DNA from: Streptosporangium canum
GTDB lineage: Bacteria > Actinomycetota > Actinomycetes > Streptosporangiales > Streptosporangiaceae
Direction of reading: 5' to 3'
NCBI RefSeq assembly: GCF_900113865.1
Contig: NZ_FOQY01000009.1
Coordinates: forward strand, 1-64,000
DNA: 64,000 nt
Position numbers and translations under genes: made by a program
Notes under the pieces: model-generated
Database searches by the model: none
Told to the model about the DNA's origin: nothing
The model's input: the letters and a program-made list of their open reading frames with translations, nothing else
Part shown: positions 1 through 6,387 of the stretch, piece after piece
Layout of the letters: the number at the start of each line of letters is the position of its first letter
Position numbering within the stretch: the stretch's first letter is position 1

Positions 1-263
1 TGATCATATGCATGCCCAGGAAGCGGAGCGGCGGCGGGCCGGTGGTCGGCGAGAGCATCGGTTACGGCGGGCGTGTGGATCGGTGGACGGCCCGGGTCGC
101 CGCCGGCCGGGACCGGCGCCCACGCCGCACGCCCGGACGGCGGGCGGCAGAGGGCCGGGTACGGCGGCGCGCCGCGCCGCCGCTTGATTACCCATAAGAA
201 CAATTCGGCAGTGATCTGGGATGGGCTGCGCTCGATGTGTGAGCGGCTGGTAGAACGCTGGGT

Positions 264-1103
264 GTGGAGGATCGACGGGATCGCCTGCGGGCGCTGGGTG
301 AGTTGCTGCGGCGGCTGCGTAAGGACGCCGGGCTGACCGGTAAGGATCTGGCGCTGCGGGCTGGGGTGGCTCAGCCGACGATCTCTCGGATCGAGACCGG
401 GCAGCTTCTTCCGGTACCGGAGACGGTTGATCGGCTCGTCGAAGCGCTGGACCTGGACGAGGCGGGCCGTGGGGAGTTGGACGCTCTGCTCGTACGCCTG
501 CGCGATGAGGTCTCCCGCCTCAAGGGCGGGCTGGCCGGCCGGGAGGCGGCCAATGCGGCCCGGCTCCGTTCGGCTCGTCGGGTGGTGTCGTTTCAATCGG
601 CAATGATCCCGGCGCTGTTGCAGACGGCAGAGTATGCCCGGCTCGCCTTGGCCTTCGGCAGGGATGTCGACGAGGACGATGCGGCCAAAGCTGCGGCGGT
701 CCGGGTGGAGGCGCAGGCCGTCCTGTTCGAGTCGGGGCGTGAGTTCTCGTTCGTGCTGACGGAGGGGGCGGTCCGGACGTGGCCGGGGTCGCCGGCGTTG
801 ATGCGGGCGCAGCTTGATCGGCTGGTTCAGGTCTCGACGCTTTCGCATGTGGGACTCGGGGTGGTGCCGTGGTCGACAGAGACGCCGGGGTTCCCGTTGC
901 ACGGGTTCACGCTCTACGACGGGTCGGTGAGCGTGGTGGAGTGCCTGACCGGTGACCTCACGCTGAGCGAGCCGGGGGAGCTGGCCGCGCATGGGGAGAC
1001 CTTCGAGGCGTTCGCGGCGGCTGCCATATATGGCGAGGGACTGCGGGATCTTCTGGGGCAGATCGGTGCCGACTATGAGGAGTTGGCCACCCGCCTGAGC
1101 TAA
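264..1103 (+). CDS. XRE-family regulator with DUF5753 domain
   Basis: A 279-aa cytoplasmic DNA-binding regulator. Residues about 8-63 form a Cro/C1-type helix-turn-helix (LRKDAGLTGKDLA, then VAQPTISRIETG). From about residue 100 the chain reads as the DUF5753 effector domain (SFQSAMIPALLQTAEYAR, LTEGAV), the architecture of WhiJ-like actinomycete regulators. The start is a GTG; no strong ribosome site is visible, so a different start is possible. In the usual WhiJ-like cluster a small DUF397 gene and an anti-sigma-type ATPase follow. Here DUF397 is absent and the ATPase lies 97 bp downstream. Its target is unknown; control of the adjacent genes is inference. Confidence 0.9.
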   Translation: MEDRRDRLRALGELLRRLRKDAGLTGKDLALRAGVAQPTISRIETGQLLPVPETVDRLVEALDLDEAGRGELDALLVRLRDEVSRLKGGLAGREAANAARLRSARRVVSFQSAMIPALLQTAEYARLALAFGRDVDEDDAAKAAAVRVEAQAVLFESGREFSFVLTEGAVRTWPGSPALMRAQLDRLVQVSTLSHVGLGVVPWSTETPGFPLHGFTLYDGSVSVVECLTGDLTLSEPGELAAHGETFEAFAAAAIYGEGLRDLLGQIGADYEELATRLS

Positions 1104-1171
1104 GTGACGTATTTATGCGTCGAATAGCTTGAGTGTCTTCTAAGGTCACTCATACGCTGATGGCATGCATG

Positions 1172-1187
1172 TATAGTCCCCTAGACA
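1172..1187 (-). promoter_or_regulatory. GTCTAGGGG element, site A
   Basis: Reads GTCTAGGGGACTAT on the minus strand. It lies just before the GGAG ribosome site of the ATPase gene at 1201. A 16-bp stretch, ATAGTCCCCTAGACAT, recurs exactly at site D (4456-4471). The position next to a start suggests an operator or promoter element; function is inferred. Confidence 0.45.
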
Positions 1188-1200
1188 TCGGAGTTCCCCC

Positions 1201-1608
1201 ATGTCGCCGTCACGCATCTCCCGCACCTTCCTCGGCTCCCCTGCCTCGATCACCGAAGCCCGCCGGTTCATCACCGTGTTTCTCCGCAACTGGCCATGCG
1301 TGGAAGACGCCGAGCTCATTGTCAGCGAACTGGCCACGAACGCGGTCCGCCACTCCGACAGCGGCCGATTCGGGGGCCGCTTCACCGTCTCCATCGAGGC
1401 AGACAGAAGTCGGCTGTGGCTCAGCGTCCTGGACGAGGGCGGTCCCCGGTCCCCTCGGGTGCTCCCGCCTCTGGCAAGCGGAGAGAACGGGCGGGGATTG
1501 GTGCTGGTCAACGAACTGGCGGCGGCCTGGGGAATCACCGGCGACGACAGAGGCCGCATCGTCTGGGCCGTTCTGGAGGCGCTTCCCGAAGCGGCGACAC
1601 GTCGGTGA
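1201..1608 (+). CDS. Anti-sigma-type ATP-binding protein (HATPase_c_2)
   Basis: A 135-aa single-domain GHKL ATPase of the RsbW/SpoIIAB-like group common in actinomycetes. The N-box reads VSELATNAVRHS near residues 42-53, the G1 region VLDEGG near residue 80 and the G2 region GRGLVLV near residue 100. Family members act as anti-sigma or partner-switching kinases. The start ATG has GGAG 7 nt upstream. The stop codon overlaps the GTG start of the next gene (GTGA), which implies translational coupling. It follows the XRE/DUF5753 regulator as in WhiJ-like clusters. Its sigma factor or antagonist is not identifiable here. Confidence 0.85.
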   Translation: MSPSRISRTFLGSPASITEARRFITVFLRNWPCVEDAELIVSELATNAVRHSDSGRFGGRFTVSIEADRSRLWLSVLDEGGPRSPRVLPPLASGENGRGLVLVNELAAAWGITGDDRGRIVWAVLEALPEAATRR

Positions 1609-1874
1609 GCTGCATAGCCCCTCACGTGGCACCGCTCCAGGCGACCCATGAACGGCTGACATGGCTGAAACCGCGCGACGACGACCGATACCGACTGGTC
1701 GGCTGGACCTGCGACTGCCGGGCGGTCGTCTACGAGCTACGCAGCTCGGGCGGGGCCTTCTTCGTCCACCGGATCGTCCAGGGCAGGCCACGCACCATCC
1801 CCGAGACCGGCCGGACCCGCGCGGCCGAAGCCCACAAGCTGTGGCTGGCCATACTGCTGGGCCAGGCGCGATGA
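1605..1874 (+). CDS. Small hypothetical protein coupled to the ATPase
   Basis: An 89-aa basic protein of no recognised family. The GTG start overlaps the preceding stop by 4 nt, which fixes the start and suggests coupled translation. The interior has a strand-rich look (WTCDCRAVVYELRSSGG) followed by a helical tail (AAEAHKLWLAILLG). The CxC pair near residue 35 is the only notable motif. No signal peptide or membrane segment is seen. High third-position GC in this frame supports coding. Function unknown; the coupling suggests a partner of the anti-sigma-type ATPase. Confidence 0.65.
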   Translation: MSCIAPHVAPLQATHERLTWLKPRDDDRYRLVGWTCDCRAVVYELRSSGGAFFVHRIVQGRPRTIPETGRTRAAEAHKLWLAILLGQAR

Positions 1875-1962
1875 CGAGAGGCGTACCGCGACGACGCTCG
1901 GCGATCCGCGCAGTTCACCCGAAAACCGGCGAACCACTCACACCCATACCGTCAAGGGGGAT

Positions 1963-1997
1963 AGACGACATTTCGTCTAGGGGTCTAGACTCGGTTG
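1963..1997 (+). promoter_or_regulatory. GTCTAGGGG element, site B, with two dyads
   Basis: Contains AGACGA-N4-TCGTCT (1963-1978) followed directly by GTCTAGGGGTCTAGAC, which itself includes the perfect palindrome GTCTAGAC. It lies 25-60 bp before the GTG start at 2021, the right place for a promoter/operator of the HTH gene. Function is inferred from symmetry and position. Confidence 0.5.
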
Positions 1998-2020
1998 AGC
2001 ACCACCGAGGGAGAACCACC

Positions 2021-2860
2021 GTGCCATCGAGTGACCTTGAGCGGATCGCCGCCATCGACAACCCGTACCTGTTGATCCGGGCCGCCACCGAACGGCTCAG
2101 CGCCGCGCAACAGGAGGTCACCGAGCTGTCCCGGATGCGGCGACGCGTCATCCAGGAGCTGCACGCCCAAGGCATCTCCTACGCGCAGATCGCCGAACAG
2201 GCCGGCCTGTCGCGCGGGCGCATCCACCAGATCAAGCACACCGGCCCCGCCCCCGAGGGCGCGTTCCTCGGCACCGGCACGATCACCCTGGCCACCCCGC
2301 TCAAGCGCGAGGCCAACAACGCCCGGCCCGTGGTCGCCATGGAAGACGTCACCGCCGCCAAGCGCCTGGAAGACCTGGCTCGCGGCTTCGACCTGGCGCT
2401 CAACCTCGAACACGTCCCGCTCGGCGGCGAGATCGACCTGAACCGGCCCAATCTCATCGTGATCTGCGGGCCGAAGCTGTCGCCGGTCATGGGCGCGCTG
2501 TATGAATCCGATCCGGTTCTGGAGTGGGTCAAGGACGGTGCGTGGACCCTGCGGGACCGCCGCACAGGGGACAGCTACCGCTCGGGCGAGGACTCCGACC
2601 CGGCGCGCCCGGTCGACTACGCCTACCTCGGGCGACTGGCCCGGCCGGACGGCAACGGCAACCTCCTGGTCTTCACCGGCATCCACCCCCAAGGCACCCT
2701 CGGCGTGGTCGATCTGCTCACCTCCGAGATCGCCACTCTGTGGGGGCAGGTCGGTGAAAACCGCTTCTCCACCGTGGTGGGGGTGGAATACGACCCGGCG
2801 ACCGGGGAACCGGTCAGAGCGGAACTGGCCAGCCCGCTCTACCGGCACGAGGAGACCTGA
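2021..2860 (+). CDS. HTH protein with uncharacterised C-terminal domain, paired with PP2C
   Basis: A 279-aa protein. The frame is open from 1661, but the GTG at 2021 is chosen because GAGGGAG stands upstream and the segment before it looks non-coding. Residues about 51-72 form a sigma-region-4-like helix-turn-helix (ISYAQIAEQAGLSRGRI) after a long helix. From about residue 142 an alpha/beta domain begins NLIVICGPKLSP and contains DRRTG, DYAYLGRL and a conserved-looking LLVFTGIHPQGTLGVV. I do not recognise this domain. The phosphatase-like gene follows after 5 nt, so the two are almost certainly co-expressed. A role in a signalling or defence module is possible but not shown. Confidence 0.7.
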   Translation: MPSSDLERIAAIDNPYLLIRAATERLSAAQQEVTELSRMRRRVIQELHAQGISYAQIAEQAGLSRGRIHQIKHTGPAPEGAFLGTGTITLATPLKREANNARPVVAMEDVTAAKRLEDLARGFDLALNLEHVPLGGEIDLNRPNLIVICGPKLSPVMGALYESDPVLEWVKDGAWTLRDRRTGDSYRSGEDSDPARPVDYAYLGRLARPDGNGNLLVFTGIHPQGTLGVVDLLTSEIATLWGQVGENRFSTVVGVEYDPATGEPVRAELASPLYRHEET

Positions 2861-2865
2861 CCCCG

Positions 2866-3684
2866 ATGCGCGTCACCTTCGCCACCGAAGCGGCCCCCGG
2901 CCGCCCGAATGAGGACTTCGTCGGCGCCACGCCGGACGCGATCGTCCTGCTCGACGGCGCCGGTACCCCGCCCGGCTCGGAATCCGGCTGCGTTCACGGT
3001 GTCGCCTGGTACGCACGCTCCCTCGGCTCGACCCTCCTGGCCGGCCTGGCCCAGGACGGCAAGCCACTGACCGAGATCCTGGCCGAGGGCATCAAGGCCG
3101 TGGCCTCCCTGCACGACTTCGTCTGCGACCTGACCCATCCCGGCTCGCCCTCGGCCACCGTGGTCATGCTCCGCCGTACGGCCGACGCCCTCGACTTCCT
3201 CGTCCTGGCCGACTCCGTCCTCATCCTCGACGTGATCGGCACGGCGGAGCCGATGGTCATCTGCGACGACCGGGAGGCCCAAGTCGGCGCGGCCCACCGG
3301 ACAGCCATGGACGCGCTCGCCTCCGGCAGCCCCGGGCATGTCTCGGCCCATCGGGCGTACGTGGAGACCCTGCGCGATCACCGCAACCGCGACGGCGGGT
3401 TCTGGGTCGCCGCCGTCGACCCCCTCGCCGCCGAACAGGCCCTCATCGGAACGGTCCCCGCCGACCGCGTACGCGCCGCCGCGCTGCTCAGCGACGGAGC
3501 CTCCCGCCTCGTCGACCGCTTCGCCCTGGCCACCTGGCGGCAGGCCCTCGACCTGCTCGACGACTCCGGCCCGGAGGAACTGATCCACCGAGTTCGCGAG
3601 GCCGAGCACAGCGATCCGGACGGCTCCCGGTGGCCACGGGGCAAGGTGTTCGACGATGCCACGGCCGCCTATTGCCGCTTCTGA
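2866..3684 (+). CDS. PP2C-like Ser/Thr phosphatase domain protein
   Basis: A 272-aa cytoplasmic protein with degenerate but ordered PP2C motifs: RPNED near residue 13, DGAG near residue 31, SATVVML near residue 102, LADSV, LLSDGAS near residue 206 and DDAT near residue 266. These acidic positions bind the metal pair in the family, so activity is plausible. It probably removes phosphates from Ser/Thr of a local partner. The start ATG has GAGGAGA overlapping the end of the preceding gene; spacing is 5 nt. It ends 3 bp before the stop of a convergent gene. The nearest phosphoprotein candidates are the anti-sigma-type ATPase partners. Confidence 0.75.
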   Translation: MRVTFATEAAPGRPNEDFVGATPDAIVLLDGAGTPPGSESGCVHGVAWYARSLGSTLLAGLAQDGKPLTEILAEGIKAVASLHDFVCDLTHPGSPSATVVMLRRTADALDFLVLADSVLILDVIGTAEPMVICDDREAQVGAAHRTAMDALASGSPGHVSAHRAYVETLRDHRNRDGGFWVAAVDPLAAEQALIGTVPADRVRAAALLSDGASRLVDRFALATWRQALDLLDDSGPEELIHRVREAEHSDPDGSRWPRGKVFDDATAAYCRF

Positions 3685-3687
3685 CCC

Positions 3688-4389
3688 CTACTCCACCCAC
3701 CACCAGCCGCCTCCGAGGTCACGGACCGGGCTGCCTATATCGCCGGCAGCGGTCTGAATGATCGTTTGAGAATCCGGCGGGCCCGATAGATGGGCGATCC
3801 CTACACCGGTTTCTGCGCGCCAAGCATCCTCGAACACAGGGAGGTAGAGCACATCTCCCTGTCGCCGGACCTGCCCGTCTATCGACAGATATTCCATCCA
3901 CCAGGGAACGACGAGTGGCTCACGATTGTCATAGGCGGCGGCAAGTGCGGCGAACTCGTCTCGATGGAGCCAGAACTGACTGTCCACGTAGGCGGCTTTC
4001 CAGTCAGTCGTCCAGATGACAGCGCCAATGACCACCGCGATCACTAGTGCGGTGAAGGCTCGGGTGTAGGCCTTGAGCGAGAGATATGCCATCACCGCGG
4101 TGAAGGACCACAGAACGGCCCACAGCCAGAACACTGCCAGGACAAGTCCGTTGAGCCGCCAGATCATCCTGAACAGCGGTATCCACAGGTAGGAGGCGGC
4201 TGTCAGCAGGAGCCATCCGAGCGACGCCATGAAGAGCGTCGATCTGGACCATCGAGCGGTTTTCATCGCGGAAGACATGGGCGCAGCATCGTGGAGCAGC
4301 GAAGCCACCGCCAGGCTCTCCAGGAGAGTTTCACACCTTTTGCACGCTTTCTTCACAATATTTAGCGGCTTCCGTGAATCGTCGATCAC
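3688..4389 (-). CDS. Hypothetical multi-pass membrane protein
   Basis: A 233-aa protein not assigned to a family. Four hydrophobic segments lie between about residues 52 and 130 (LFMASLGWLLLTAASYLW, LVLAVFWLWAVLW and two more), followed by a soluble Trp-rich C-terminal region ending GGGWWWVE. The GTG start at 4389 is chosen because AGGAA lies 8-9 nt upstream. Internal ATGs at 4278 and 4266 are alternatives that would remove a basic Cys-containing N-terminus. Codon use is less GC-biased than the neighbours, suggesting acquired DNA. Site C of the GTCTAGGGG family lies just upstream in the same orientation. Confidence 0.65.
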   Translation of the reverse strand: MIDDSRKPLNIVKKACKRCETLLESLAVASLLHDAAPMSSAMKTARWSRSTLFMASLGWLLLTAASYLWIPLFRMIWRLNGLVLAVFWLWAVLWSFTAVMAYLSLKAYTRAFTALVIAVVIGAVIWTTDWKAAYVDSQFWLHRDEFAALAAAYDNREPLVVPWWMEYLSIDGQVRRQGDVLYLPVFEDAWRAETGVGIAHLSGPPDSQTIIQTAAGDIGSPVRDLGGGWWWVE

Positions 4390-4412
4390 GGAAAATTCCT
4401 GCCATGCGTTTA

Positions 4413-4425
4413 CCCCCCTAGACGG
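4413..4425 (-). promoter_or_regulatory. GTCTAGGGG element, site C
   Basis: Reads CCGTCTAGGGGGG on the minus strand, about 25 bp upstream of the GTG start of the minus-strand membrane protein. Same core as sites A, B, D and E. Candidate operator or promoter part. Confidence 0.45.
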
Positions 4426-4455
4426 TTGGGGCGGACTTCGACTATCTTCACCTGC

Positions 4456-4471
4456 ATAGTCCCCTAGACAT
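4456..4471 (-). promoter_or_regulatory. GTCTAGGGG element, site D
   Basis: Exact 16-bp copy of site A (ATAGTCCCCTAGACAT on the plus strand). It sits between the divergent membrane gene and the broken pra gene. Its function is unknown; it could also be a direct repeat left by element rearrangement. Confidence 0.45.
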
Positions 4472-4494
4472 TTGCCTCTGCGGATCGGCCGTAG

Positions 4495-4507
4495 CTGTCT
4501 AGGGGGG
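4495..4507 (+). promoter_or_regulatory. GTCTAGGGG element, site E
   Basis: Reads CTGTCTAGGGGGG about 20 bp before the start position of the pra remnant, in the orientation of that gene. This is where a pra promoter/operator would be expected in an AICE. Function inferred. Confidence 0.45.
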
Positions 4508-4526
4508 CGGACGAAAGGTAGAACCC

Positions 4527-4949
4527 CTGGCCATCCCGATCGGCTTCGAGCAGGTCTTCCCGCACGGCTGCTACATCGTCGACGAGATCGAGCAGGTCAA
4601 GGACTTCGACGCCTCGACCAACGGCCGCACCGTTTACGCCAAGGACAAGACCACCGGCGAACCCGTGTGACAGGTCGCGGTCATGGACGCCGATCCCACC
4701 GTCAAGGCCGGACAGAAGACCGTCTCCGTCAAGATCCTGTCCCCCGTCCAGCCGATCCCCCCGGCGCCACTGCCGGGCCTGCCGTTCATCCCGGTCGAGT
4801 TCGACGCCACGACCGTCACCGCCTACGTCGGCCAGAACACCTTCCGCCTGGCCTGGTCCATCCGAGCACGGGCGATGCGCGCTCCCCGCACCGCTGCCGT
4901 TCCCGCTCCGGCCAAGAACACCGTCACCGCTGGAAAGGAAGCCGCCTGA
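4527..4949 (+). pseudogene. Broken AICE activator gene (pra-like)
   Basis: Encodes a protein like the AICE replication, integration and excision activator (Pra). The first part reads IPIGFEQVFPHGCY and DKTTGEPV, the second MDADPTVKAGQKTVSVKI and LPGLPFIPVEFDA with a C-terminal MRAPRTAAVP. Both lie in one frame but are separated by TGA at 4668-4670. Family members have Trp here (EPVWQV), so TGG probably mutated to TGA. The expected ATG is CTG at 4527, possibly a second lesion or a rare start; GAAAGG lies upstream. The family assignment is from memory of the conserved motifs. Together with the integrase tail it marks a dead element. Confidence 0.75.
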
Positions 4950-5023
4950 TGGCACGCCGTAGAACCCGCGGCGATCCGAGAGGTGGACCAACAGCGGGGC
5001 GGCTCACGACGATCGGGGCCTGA
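4949..5023 (+). pseudogene. Start fragment of the gene after pra
   Basis: An ATG at 4949 overlaps the pra stop (TGATG) and opens a basic reading frame, MARRRTRGDP, that stops at 5023. In AICEs another element gene, often the FtsK-like transfer protein, follows pra, and a basic MARRR-type N-terminus would suit it. Only the start remains; the DNA then runs into integrase sequence, indicating a deletion joint between about 4980 and 5035. Confidence 0.4.
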
Positions 5024-5435
5024 GCACCGGGCAGAGGACGAGTACCGTCCCGTTCCGGTTCCGCCTGAGCCGGTGGCCATCCTCCGGGAGCACATCCAAG
5101 AGTTCGGCGTCCATGAGGACGGCCGGCTGTTCCGTAGCTCGCGCGGTAGCGTGATCTCCATCGGGACCTACTGCGAGGCGTGGAAGGCGGCGCGGACCTT
5201 CACCCTGACTCCCGAACAGCAGGTCTCACCTCTGGCGGCCCGGCCGTACGACCTGCGGCACGCGGCGGTGTCCCTCTGGCTGAATGCCGGGGTGGCGGCT
5301 CCCGATGCGGCCGAGCGCGCGGGACACGGGATGGACGTGCTGCTCAAGGTCTACGCCAAGTGCATCGACGGCGGCGTGGCGATCGCCAACCGCGGAATTG
5401 AGGACGCACTGGCTGCGTGGCCATCCACATCATGA
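4983..5435 (+). pseudogene. C-terminal fragment of AICE tyrosine recombinase (integrase)
   Basis: The frame 5034-5435 reads as the catalytic C-terminus of an AICE-type integrase: PVPVPPEPVAILREHI, LFRSSRG, then the active-site block RPYDLRHAAVSLWLNAG and AGHGMDVLLKVYAKC with the candidate nucleophile Tyr. The N-terminal arm-binding and core-binding domains and the first catalytic Arg box are missing, so it cannot recombine alone. The open frame from 4983 to about 5034 is probably junction sequence. Integrases of this kind normally sit beside a tRNA attachment site; tRNA-Ser lies 745 bp downstream with another gene between. Confidence 0.8.
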
Positions 5436-5506
5436 AGGGGCCTCGGGAACACCGGGGCCTCTTCGCTGTGGCCTCGACACGGCCCCAGGCGTCTGATTCC
5501 TCCGCG

Positions 5507-6052
5507 TCAGCCGGCCTCCGCGCCCCAGCCTTCCCTGAGTTTGGCCAGCAGCAGTCTCACATCGGAACGATGTCTTCCGCCCCCGGACGGATCATCAGCG
5601 ACGCGGTGGAGCATGTCCTTGGCATCGCGGACATGCCTCGTGATTCCTTCGATGAGAACGACAGACCCGGTCGACGGGTCCTCGTAGGTCTCGAACCCCG
5701 GTTCGGGGTGGAAGCATCCCCACCAGTCCATCAGCGCGTTCAGTGCCTCCTGCCGGGCCGGTCCTGGTCGTTCCTCGATCGCCTTCAGAAGCACACTCGT
5801 CGCGAGAACGGCGGCCGGGTAAAGAGTCCCGGCGTGGTCGTTCGTGACCGCGTACCGGAGATCGGCCAGTGCGCGGGCGGCCTGCCGAGCGTCTGCAGAC
5901 CGGGTCAGCGCCTTCACCGCCGCTCGGGCGGCCTCCGGGAGGTACCAGGTCGGTCCCGGTATCCGGTCCCAGTCCATATGCTCCACGGCTCTCCTCCCGA
6001 TTCTCAGGGCAGGATTCTCGCGCATGACCTGGGAGAACGCCTCAAGATCCAT
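5507..6052 (-). CDS. Hypothetical helical protein
   Basis: A 181-aa soluble protein of no recognised family. It is mostly helical, with HEAT-like runs (EAARAAVKALTRSADARQAA, LATSVLLKAIEERPG, EALNALMDWWG) and a C-terminal RSDVRLLLAKLREGWG. The ATG at 6052 (MDLEAFSQ) is preferred; the frame is open to 6091 and later ATGs exist, so the start is uncertain. It lies between the integrase tail and tRNA-Ser, so it may be element cargo or a host gene. No partner or motif gives a function. Confidence 0.55.
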   Translation of the reverse strand: MDLEAFSQVMRENPALRIGRRAVEHMDWDRIPGPTWYLPEAARAAVKALTRSADARQAARALADLRYAVTNDHAGTLYPAAVLATSVLLKAIEERPGPARQEALNALMDWWGCFHPEPGFETYEDPSTGSVVLIEGITRHVRDAKDMLHRVADDPSGGGRHRSDVRLLLAKLREGWGAEAG

Positions 6053-6179
6053 CCCGCATATATCCCGCGAGCACCGGCTCAGGCCGCTCACAGTGGCGTA
6101 CGGCTGCGCGGGCCGGAAACGGCCAACGGCGCCCTACCGAGGGGAAACCCCTGGTCAGACGCCGTTTCGCAAGGTGAGC

Positions 6180-6267
6180 GGAGAGCGTGGGATTCGAACC
6201 CACGAGGAGCCGCAAAGCCCCTAGCGGTTTTCAAGACCGCCGCCATCGTCCACTAGGCGAGCTCTCC
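6180..6267 (-). tRNA. tRNA-Ser (anticodon TGA)
   Basis: On the minus strand GGAGAGC (6267-6261) pairs with GCTCTCC (6186-6180) as the acceptor stem. The anticodon loop reads CTTGAAA, giving TGA for UCA codons. A long variable arm typical of tRNA-Ser precedes a T-arm GTGGG-TTCGAAT-CCCAC. Length is 88 nt without an encoded CCA. AICEs often use tRNA genes as attachment sites, but I found no second copy of the 3' end in the window. Confidence 0.95.
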
Positions 6268-6387
6268 TGGTGACACGCTTCGAAGAACGTGTCAGATTGC
6301 ACCTTAGCCTCTCACCGCCCGAGGCGTGCACGGGACTCGGCAGGCGCCTGGTCTCCGCCTGGAGACGGGGCGCCTGCCGTACCGGAT

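Noticed and set aside
1..263. Possible gene end at the left edge
   Set aside because: Both strands have short Arg/Pro-rich frames without motifs or family resemblance, so this stretch is left as non-coding.
6180..6267. tRNA-Ser as the attachment site of the AICE relic
   Set aside because: I could not find a second copy of the tRNA 3' end on the far side of the element, and a hypothetical gene lies between it and the integrase tail. It remains possible but unsupported.
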